The translations under genes and the position numbers were made by a program. The notes below the pieces were generated by a model that searched no databases, was not told where the DNA came from, and was given only the letters and a program-made list of their open reading frames with translations. Positions 61,201 through 64,000 of a stretch of DNA of 64,000 nt are shown here, piece by piece (position 1 is the stretch's first letter; every line of letters begins with the position of its first letter). Origin of the DNA: Misgurnus anguillicaudatus (lineage: Eukaryota > Chordata > Actinopteri > Cypriniformes > Cobitidae); the NCBI RefSeq assembly GCF_027580225.2, contig NC_073340.2, forward strand, positions 20,220,001 through 20,284,000, written 5' to 3'.

Positions 61201-64000
61201 AATAATTTGGAAATAAATAATAGTTTTTCCTAATTTTCATTAATATACATAGATATTTATTTTTTGTAAAAATGCTTTACATAGCTTTACATACAGGGTT
61301 CCCACAGGTCCTTGAAATCCTTGAAAGTTTGTGAATTTGGGGGAAAGTATTGAAAGTGCTTGAATATATTTTATGAAATAAGTTTTTTGGAAAAAAATCC
61401 ATGTGCCCTGTGTAGTGTAGGAAAATATCATAAAAATTCTAGACTTTTTAATCACACATGCTAAACTGTTCGCTTTAAATGCTTATATGTTCTGTATGTG
61501 AATATATTGATTCATACCAAAATGCTTTTTTGCATAGTTGTGTATGACACATGAAAACGTCTCGTGTTATGTATGTAACTGTTGTTCCCTGAGAAGGGAA
61601 CGAGGCGCTGCGTCTCCCTCGCTATTCTTCCTGCATCCCTGTAATGCGCCTTTGGCAATGTTTCTACTTCCTGGCTCCCGTGTCACACTGTCTTTGTCGT
61701 TAAGCGTCACTATTGGTTGAATTTGATATACACATTCAGACGTACTTGGAGGCGTCCCCAAAGTGTCAGCGCAGTGCAAGTTTCCTCGAAAAGGAAAAGT
61801 AACAATGTATCTTAAAAGGTAACACGATGTAACCTTGCTCTTGCTTGAAATGTGTCTCCACATTTAGTCCTTGAATGTGAGGGTATTGGACCTGGAAAGT
61901 CCTTGAAAGGTCCTTGTATTTGAAGCTAACTAAGGTGTGGGAACCATGTATTTAATTTTTTTTACATTATTTACTTGTTCCTTGCATGGCTGTATTAAAA
62001 TATGGTTAGTTTAAACATTAAAATGTACATGATTTTGTAAACAGGCTCTCTTTAAAAACTAGCTGGTTAAGTATGAGGTGTGTACAGTAGTTGCATTTTA
62101 CCAGTCAGATCTCAAGGCATTGACTCGTTTACTCTTTATCCTGCTTTTAGCAGTCAGAGGAGTCCGTCTCCGGGGCCCAACCACATGGGTAGTAACAGCA
62201 ACAGTAATAGTGGTGGAGGTGGTGGTGGTCAGGGGCCGGGTGTAGTCGGCGGAGCGATGCCCCCAGGCTCGGTAACCGCCGGATCTGCTTCAGGCAGAGT
62301 GACGTGTTCCTTCACACCCACACTGGCCGCACACTTCAATGAGAACCTCATCAAACATGTGCAGGGCTGGCAGGCCGAGCATGTGGAGAAACAGGTATGC
62401 TGTTGTTTCTTTTTATTTATTAATTGCTTAATTTATTATGCGCAGATTTGTTAATGACACTGTTCTTGTAGGTTTTTTGGTAGAGCATTGCTCTAGCAGC
62501 GCAAAAGGTCACGGGTTCGATTCCAGTCAACACACATACTGATAAAACGTATAGCTAGATTTTTATTGTATAGAAAAATACAAAAAATGTTCAAAGTACT
62601 GGATAGGTTTCAACCAATGAGAACAAGTAAAATGTTTTTTAACCCTTCGAACTCAATGGAAAACAGCACATTTATATTACATTTATGAATTTGGCAGATA
62701 CTTTTATCCAAAGCGACAGTGAGGAAAATAAGTATTTGAACACCCTGCTATTTTACAAGTTCTCCCACTTAAAAATCATGGAGGGATCTGAAATTGTCAT
62801 CGTAGGTGCATGTCCACTGTGAGAGACAGTGTTGAGGGATGGTGTCCTTGGGATGGTACTCATCATTCTTCTTCCTCCAAACACGTTTAGTGGAATTATG
62901 AGCAAAAAGTTCTACATGACATTCTCCCATGACTCCTCTGGATCATCCAAATGGTCGTTGGCAAACTTAAGACGGGTCTGGACATGTGCTGGTTTAAGCA
63001 GGGGAACCTTCCGTGCCATGCATGATTTCAAACCATGACGTCTTGGTGTATTACCAACAGTGACCTTGGAAACGGTGGTCCCAGCTCTTTTCGGGTCATT
63101 GACCAGCTCCTCCTGTGTAGTTCTGGGCTGATTTCTCACCTTTCTTAGGATTATTGAGACCCCATGAGGTGAGATCTTGCATGGAGCCCCAGTCCGAAGG
63201 AGATTGACAGTCATATTTAGCCTCTTCCATTTTCTAATGTTGCTCCAACAGTGGACCTTTTTTCACCAAGCTGCTTGGCAATTTCCCCGTAGCCCTTTCT
63301 AGCCTTGTGGAGGTTTACAATTTTGTCTCTAGTGTCTTTGGACCGCTCTTTGTTCTTGGCCATGTTAGTAGTTGGATTCTTACGGATTGTATGGGGTGTA
63401 TGGGGTCTCTTTATGCAGGTGCATCTAATTTAGGATAATAAATGGAGTGGAGGTGGACATTTTAAAGGCAGACAGGTCTTTGAGGGTCAGAATTCTAGCT
63501 GATAGACAGGTATTCAGATACTTATTTGCAGCTGTATCATACAAATAAATAGTTTAAAAAATCATACATTGTGATTTCTGGAATTTTTTTTTAGATGCAC
63601 ATGATTTCTAAGTGAGAGAACTTGCAAAATAGCAGGGTGTTCAAATACTTATTTTCCTCACTGTATATATTTTTGCACAAAGCATGGTCAAAGGCAAGGA
63701 ACCAACTGTTAGCTACCAAAATATAAATATTGTTCTGTTGGTAACATTTCATGTATGGCTCTTGTCCAGGCTTCACGGTTACGTGAGGAGGCCCACACCA
63801 TGGGAAGCATCTATATGTCAGAGAACTGCACGGAGCTGAAAAACTTGCGCTCATTGGTGCGAGTGTGTGAGATCCAGGCCACGCTGCGTGAGCAGAGGTA
63901 AACGCTTCTTATACACATCATCTGCATGTGTATATATACCAACTTAAACATATGCACTAACTTGGCTTTCTCTCTCTATCTCTTCCATGTAGGATACTAT
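28185..64000 (+). CDS. wac: WW domain-containing adaptor with coiled coil (wac), 5' 13 exons, runs off the right edge
   Basis: WAC is a nuclear adaptor. In known homologues its WW domain contacts RNA polymerase II and its coiled coil binds the RNF20/RNF40 ligase, promoting H2B monoubiquitination; roles in autophagy and mitosis are also reported. Joined coding exons: 28185-28225, 28412-28445, 29161-29341, 40225-40316, 48143-48258, 49076-49191, 54471-54722, 58129-58251, 60233-60381, 60559-60674, 62151-62394, 63770-63897, 63993-64000 (1600 bases, about 533 residues, no stop). All introns are GT-AG and phases match. N-terminus [16 protein letters not shown] domain at about residues 122-152 (W124, Y135-Y137, W146, P149), a Ser/Thr/Pro-rich middle, LLRQLLPAL helix near residue 250, and the start of the coiled coil from exon 12. 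It lacks about 110 central residues known from human WAC (647 residues). It may be one of the teleost duplicates (waca/wacb); I cannot tell which. Confidence 0.95.
28412..28445 (+). CDS. wac: wac coding exon 2
   Basis: A 34-base exon after a 186-base intron with a strong pyrimidine tract and AG at 28410-28411. It completes the split glycine and codes [11 protein letters not shown], matching the conserved CHDRRGDSQPYQ stretch. Donor GTAGAT, phase 0. Confidence 0.93.
29161..29341 (+). CDS. wac: wac coding exon 3
   Basis: Acceptor AG at 29159-29160. Codes [19 protein letters not shown], then the basic [13 protein letters not shown] segment typical of WAC N-termini (possible nuclear localisation), and an Arg/Lys-rich end ([10 protein letters not shown]). 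Donor GTAAGA after one base of the next codon. The antisense open frame over this exon is a shadow. Confidence 0.95.
30278..30736. mobile_element. hAT-like element, TAGAGGTCTTCACGGGTCC family, copy 1 (wac intron 3)
   Basis: Ends TAGAGGTCTTCACGTGTCC / AACGAGAAGACCTCTA; shares the inner motif GTCAGATAACAAA with copy 2 at 56937-57630. Flanking octamers do not match, so the duplication is lost. Confidence 0.75.
31000..32095. mobile_element. older MITE sharing sequence with 52627-53212, interrupted by a younger element
   Basis: Shared motifs with 52627-53212 include GTGCACATGTCT against GTGCGCATGTCT, and GAAACCTGACAAAT in both. The younger insert at 31274-31800 splits this copy at a position that is intact (GCATAAAAGTCT) in the other. 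Outer borders approximate. Confidence 0.6.
31274..31800. mobile_element. hAT-like element, CAGGGGTGCAAACTTGTCACC ends
   Basis: Left CAGGGGTGCAAACTTGTCAC, right GATGAGTTTGCACCCCTG. A 5-bp repeat ATAAA flanks it, supported by the uninterrupted related sequence near 52898. Includes a G-run near 31383-31394. Confidence 0.8.
32346..33021 (+). mobile_element. CAGGGTTCCCACA-end family, copy 2 (wac intron 3)
   Basis: Related over its length to 61294-61948 and, inverted, to 2403-3395. The right end GTGGGAACCCTG is intact; the left end is worn. The 100-codon frame at 32593-32895 is not conserved in the other copies. Confidence 0.7.
33518..34463. mobile_element. hAT element, ATCGGCC-type, nested
   Basis: Ends TAGGGATGCTCCGATCA / GATCGGAGCATCCCTA. 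Duplication ACAAAATA (33510-33517) against ATAAAATA (34464-34471). No transposase. Confidence 0.88.
34583..34822 (-). pseudogene. hAT transposase fragment, BED zinc finger (ZBED-like)
   Basis: The minus-strand frame reads [10 protein letters not shown], then [20 protein letters not shown], i.e. the aromatic start and the first Cys pair of a BED zinc finger as found in hAT transposases and ZBED proteins. The usual His pair and the catalytic domain with the hAT dimerisation region are missing: the frame ends soon after HLSDLYYR. It is a decayed remnant within the 33251-34970 element in wac intron 3, not a host gene. Confidence 0.75.
34979..35875. other. wac intron 3, nothing recognised
   Basis: No repeat ends or exon signals supported. 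Confidence 0.4.
35876..36667. mobile_element. MITE with ATGGCGCTTTTCCATTGCAT ends
   Basis: The left end is mirrored by ATGCAGTGGAAAAGCGCCAT. Inner mirrored motifs (CACGGTTTAGTTTGGGTC and the GACTCAAACTAAACC strand) confirm it. Superfamily not assigned; PIF/Harbinger-like is a guess. Confidence 0.82.
36770..37290. mobile_element. MITE with CCTTGTTCACAC ends
   Basis: CCTTGTTCACACTGTCAGTC at the left, GGATTGACCGTGTGAACAAGG-type mirror at the right. CAAATTCGATTTTG and CAAAATCCGATATGG continue the pairing. No clear duplication. Confidence 0.78.
37718..39075. mobile_element. hAT element with exact 8-bp duplication
   Basis: Ends CAGTGGGGAACCTTCAGGGC / ACTCACGGTTCGCCACTG. Duplication TTATATAC at 37710-37717 and 39076-39083. 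1.36 kb; no transposase frame. Confidence 0.88.
39084..40224. other. end of wac intron 3, nothing recognised
   Basis: Ends in a pyrimidine tract and the exon 4 acceptor. No repeat supported. Confidence 0.4.
40225..40316 (+). CDS. wac: wac coding exon 4
   Basis: Follows a 10.9-kb intron. TTTCTTTCAG acceptor. Codes [20 protein letters not shown] and further Ser/Asn-rich residues ending SSDA. Donor GTAAGT, phase 0. Confidence 0.95.
40888..42108. mobile_element. hAT element, ATCGGCC-type (wac intron 4)
   Basis: Ends TAGAGCCCGACCGATATGC / AAATCGGTCGGGCTCTA. Exact duplication GTCATCAC (40880-40887 and 42109-42116). Subterminal CCGATA repeats. No transposase. Confidence 0.93.
42727..43750. mobile_element. 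foldback element hosting a TTAA MITE
   Basis: TATATAAATGACTAAATTGC at the left is mirrored by GCGCAATCCAGTCATTTATA at the right; TGAAGCCATG and GGCTTCACC continue inward. The insert at 43203-43509 splits it. Confidence 0.75.
43203..43509. mobile_element. TTAA MITE, nested
   Basis: Ends TTAAAGGAGCATTTCACCC / GGGTGAAGTGTCCCTTTAA with TTAA on both sides. Confidence 0.9.
43815..44543. mobile_element. TTAA MITE hosting the CAGTGTTTCCC MITE
   Basis: Ends TTAAGCCCGGGATACACTGC / GCAGTGTATTCCGGGCTTAA (TTAA at 43815-43818 and 44540-44543). Inner CACGATT / AATCGTG continues the mirror. Confidence 0.92.
44129..44441. mobile_element. CAGTGTTTCCC MITE, copy 2, nested
   Basis: Nearly identical to 8451-8748, with the same end motifs and again ACATG on both sides. 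It has a short internal duplication (TTTGATCTGTAT twice) that copy 1 lacks. Confidence 0.9.
44544..46917. other. wac intron 4, nothing recognised
   Basis: About 2.4 kb with no supported repeat ends, exons or RNA genes. Confidence 0.4.
46918..47742. mobile_element. hAT element with nested mini-palindrome
   Basis: Ends TAGGGCTGAACGATACATCG / CACATCGTTCAGCACTA. Exact duplication TTGTTAAC (46910-46917 and 47743-47750). ATCGCGATG-type subterminal repeats. Confidence 0.92.
47073..47170. mobile_element. 98-base palindromic MITE inside the hAT
   Basis: GCTGCGTCCGAAATCGCC at the left, GGTGGTTTCGGACGCAGC at the right, with CTATATAGTATG on both sides of the centre. Confidence 0.85.
47891..47919 (+). 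repeat. (TC)n microsatellite
   Basis: Run of CT/TC dinucleotides in wac intron 4, about 250 bases before exon 5. Confidence 0.9.
48143..48258 (+). CDS. wac: wac coding exon 5, WW domain
   Basis: Contains the whole WW domain: first signature Trp in DDWSEH, aromatic patch KKYYYN, second signature Trp in SQWEKP with the conserved Pro, then KEWLE. WW domains bind proline-rich ligands. Donor GTATTG is weaker than consensus. Confidence 0.97.
48663..48912. mobile_element. hAT-like MITE remnant (wac intron 5)
   Basis: Ends TAGGGGTGTAGCAATACACT / AATTGTTACACCTCTA. ATCGATG-rich inner repeats. Flanking duplication not detectable. Confidence 0.7.
49076..49191 (+). CDS. wac: wac coding exon 6
   Basis: Acceptor TCTAG at 49071-49075. 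Codes [10 protein letters not shown], then [16 protein letters not shown], the well-conserved segment after the WW domain. Ends in phase 1 before GTAAGT. In human WAC about 110 further Ser/Pro-rich residues follow here; in this locus the next coding exon already corresponds to the region after them. Confidence 0.94.
49983..50690. mobile_element. TTAA MITE (wac intron 6), right target mutated
   Basis: Ends TTAAAGGTATAGCGGAAGAT / ATCTTCCGCTATA. The left TTAA is intact; the right flank reads CTTATA. Contains an A-run at 50038-50052. Confidence 0.82.
51351..52534. mobile_element. hAT element, CAGGGGTCTCAAACTC family, long copy
   Basis: Ends CAGGGGTCTCAAACTCAAAC / GGGAGTTTGAGACCACTG. Exact duplication CTCTAAAT (51343-51350 and 52535-52542). 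GGGCCGC-rich ends; no intact transposase. Confidence 0.93.
52627..53212. mobile_element. MITE with GTTTACATGCACAG-type ends
   Basis: TTTACATGCACAGTCTTATG at the left, TCTGTGCATGTAAACA at the right. Related to the interrupted copy at 31000-32095. Confidence 0.7.
53213..54470. other. end of wac intron 6, nothing recognised
   Basis: I searched this part and the rest of intron 6 for the missing Ser/Pro-rich WAC exon and found no matching frame. Confidence 0.45.
54471..54722 (+). CDS. wac: wac coding exon 7
   Basis: Acceptor TTTTAAACAG. Codes a Ser/Ala/Thr-rich stretch, [13 protein letters not shown], then the conserved [19 protein letters not shown] and [13 protein letters not shown]. Donor GTGAGT, phase 1. 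The antisense frame over it is a shadow. Confidence 0.95.
54880..55935 (-). mobile_element. Tc1-like element remnant with broken transposase
   Basis: Minus-strand fragments at 55683-55273 and 55226-55026 read as Tc1 transposase: [20 protein letters not shown] in the N-terminal part, then [12 protein letters not shown] and [15 protein letters not shown] around the last acidic residue of the catalytic triad. Frame breaks and missing central residues make it non-functional. It lies in wac intron 7, antisense to wac. Confidence 0.88.
55944..56127 (+). mobile_element. tRNA-derived SINE
   Basis: The head has a box A-like stretch (GATGGTGTAGTGGCCAGTG) and box B GAGTTCGAATCC at 56008-56019, then a body rich in CTCTCTCC and an AATAAAGGCAAAATGG tail. 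It is no tRNA gene: the acceptor stem does not close. Confidence 0.82.
56128..56928. other. wac intron 7, nothing recognised
   Basis: No supported exon or repeat end. Confidence 0.4.
56937..57630. mobile_element. hAT-like element, TAGAGGTCTTCACGGGTCC family, copy 2
   Basis: Left end TAGAG split from GTCTTCACGGGTCC by an inserted MITE; right end GGACCCGAGAAGACCTCTA. Exact duplication GTGTGAAC (56929-56936 and 57631-57638). Right part has CGGGTC/CGGGTT repeats. Confidence 0.9.
56942..57156. mobile_element. hAT MITE nested 5 bases inside its host
   Basis: Ends CAGGGGTTTTCAAACCTGTC / GACAGGTTTGAAAACCCCTG, with GGAGGACCACTAGTACTGCA mirrored. Exact duplication AACTAGAG (56934-56941 and 57157-57164). 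Confidence 0.94.
58129..58251 (+). CDS. wac: wac coding exon 8
   Basis: Codes [20 protein letters not shown] and [20 protein letters not shown], nearly identical to the vertebrate WAC core. Acceptor GAAG at 58125-58128, donor GTATAC. Confidence 0.96.
58576..59744. mobile_element. hAT element carrying a minisatellite (wac intron 8)
   Basis: Left TAGGCCTGGGGCGGTAACCG, right CCGGCCCAGCCCTA. Exact duplication ACAGGTTG (58568-58575 and 59745-59752). CCGCGGT motifs near both ends. Confidence 0.92.
59131..59290 (+). repeat. 30-base minisatellite, 5.3 units
   Basis: Units begin GACAGACGCGGACTGCCCGG at 59131, 59161, 59191, 59221 and 59251, with a partial sixth. Because 30 is a multiple of 3, frames on both strands stay open here, giving spurious open frames of 97-154 codons. 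Confidence 0.95.
59761..59930. mobile_element. CAGGGGTCTCAAACTC family, short deletion copy
   Basis: Ends CAGGAGTCATAAACTGAAAC / GGGAGTTTGAGACCACTG. Shares GTCAGAGGGCCACAGAGCTA with the long copy at 51351-52534 but lacks its centre. Flanks TTTTACAC against TTTTACAT. Confidence 0.85.
60233..60381 (+). CDS. wac: wac coding exon 9 (tandem NAGNAG acceptor)
   Basis: Codes [33 protein letters not shown] and a Ser/Pro tail. The acceptor is AAGCAG (60227-60232). The second AG (exon from 60233) gives SSQAQQ, matching the single Ala of human STQAQP. Use of the first AG (exon from 60230) would add one alanine in frame. Donor GTATGC, phase 0. Confidence 0.94.
60559..60674 (+). CDS. wac: wac coding exon 10
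   Basis: Only 177 bases after exon 9. Codes [20 protein letters not shown], then [18 protein letters not shown]. Its N-terminal half is diverged from human WAC, and its end aligns with SPRSLQR. Donor GTAAGC, phase 2. Confidence 0.92.
60699..60991. mobile_element. TTAA MITE (wac intron 10)
   Basis: Ends TTAAAGTGATAGTTCACCCA / GGTTGAACTATCACTTTAA, TTAA on both sides. An internal palindrome (GCCCATTAATTTCCAT...) near the centre. Confidence 0.9.
61294..61948 (+). mobile_element. CAGGGTTCCCACA-end family, copy 3 (wac intron 10)
   Basis: Left CAGGGTTCCCACAGGTCCTT, right AAGGTGTGGGAACCATG. Same orientation as copy 2 and inverted to copy 1. Shares CTTGAA-rich ends and a GAGAAGGGAACGAG centre. Confidence 0.78.
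62151..62394 (+). CDS. wac: wac coding exon 11 (tandem TAGCAG acceptor)
   Basis: Codes [20 protein letters not shown], a run of six glycines built from GGT/GGA codons, then [20 protein letters not shown] and VEKQ, the conserved region leading into the coiled coil. The acceptor TAGCAG (62148-62153) is a second NAGNAG; the first AG matches the human serine count better. Donor GTATGC. Confidence 0.94.
62470..62570 (+). mobile_element. tRNA-derived SINE head (wac intron 11)
   Basis: Box A-like TTGGTAGAGCATTG at 62478 onward and box B GGTTCGATTCC (62514-62524), followed by CAACACACATACTGATAAAA, a body typical of an abundant cyprinid SINE. The 3' tail is missing. An inverted SINE tail (TTTTATCCAAAGCGAC) lies near 62702-62717. 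Confidence 0.8.
62717..63663 (-). mobile_element. internally deleted Tc1-like element
   Basis: Inverted ends CAGTGAGGAAAATAAGTATT / AATACTTATTTTCCTCACTG of at least 60 bases. On the minus strand (63214-62912) the frame reads [20 protein letters not shown], then [20 protein letters not shown] and [17 protein letters not shown], the DNA-binding part and linker of a Tc1 transposase. The catalytic part is deleted. It lies in wac intron 11, antisense to wac. Confidence 0.9.
63770..63897 (+). CDS. wac: wac coding exon 12, start of coiled coil
   Basis: Codes [40 protein letters not shown] and EQ. Heptad-like Leu/Ile/Val spacing marks the start of the C-terminal coiled coil that in homologues binds RNF20/RNF40. 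Donor GTAAAC, phase 2. Confidence 0.96.
63993..64000 (+). CDS. wac: wac coding exon 13, first 8 bases
   Basis: After a 95-base intron (acceptor ATGTAG at 63987-63992) the sequence completes Arg and reads Ile-Leu before the window ends, matching REQRILFL of vertebrate WAC. The last about 20 residues and the 3' UTR are outside. Confidence 0.88.

Noticed and set aside
62470..62530. Second tRNA-like sequence
   Set aside because: Internal promoter boxes are present but the cloverleaf does not close and a SINE body follows.

Overview
The window is vertebrate nuclear DNA, most probably from a teleost and likely a cyprinid-like fish. It is AT-rich, has spliced genes with GT-AG introns, and is packed with fish-type DNA transposons (hAT elements with 8-bp duplications, TTAA-flanked piggyBac-like MITEs, Tc1 remnants) and tRNA-derived SINEs. 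The species assignment is inference. The gene calls rest on translation and on my memory of the vertebrate families.

Two genes are supported, arranged head to head. On the minus strand at the left edge, the exon at 611-699 holds the start codon of mpp7 (a MAGUK scaffold protein). It begins MPALSTRTGSEI and ends at a donor at 610/609, so the rest of mpp7 lies to the left of the window. A promoter-like cluster (GC box, CCAAT, ETS site) at about 24710-24760, followed by a consensus donor at 24487, is a candidate upstream start and non-coding first exon for mpp7. On the plus strand, wac (WW-domain adaptor with coiled coil) runs from its start codon at 28185 to the right edge. Twelve complete coding exons and the first 8 bases of a thirteenth can be joined in one open frame of about 533 residues, which includes the WW domain and the start of the C-terminal coiled coil. 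MPP7 and WAC are neighbours in the same divergent arrangement in human, which supports both calls.

Layout: 1-700 is an mpp7 intron MITE and the start-codon exon. 700-24490 is the mpp7 upstream intron or intergenic DNA, with nested transposons (notably 4387-6806, 8391-9156, 11304-12415, 14336-15522 and 20951-22071). 24490-28180 is the divergent inter-promoter interval. 28185-29341 holds wac exons 1-3. 29342-48142 holds the two long introns 3 and 4, which are largely transposon-derived. 48143-64000 holds wac exons 5-13 with shorter but still repeat-rich introns.

The most informative points are the following. The wac reading frame lacks the central serine/proline-rich segment of about 110 residues that I recall from human WAC. 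Two wac acceptors are NAGNAG tandem sites. Many nested insertions have exact target duplications, which gives a readable order of insertion. Two copies of one MITE sit in the same pentamer target, ACATG. A short inverted pair of telomere repeats lies at 9382-9411. I saw no prokaryotic-style system, CRISPR array, or intact transposase gene.
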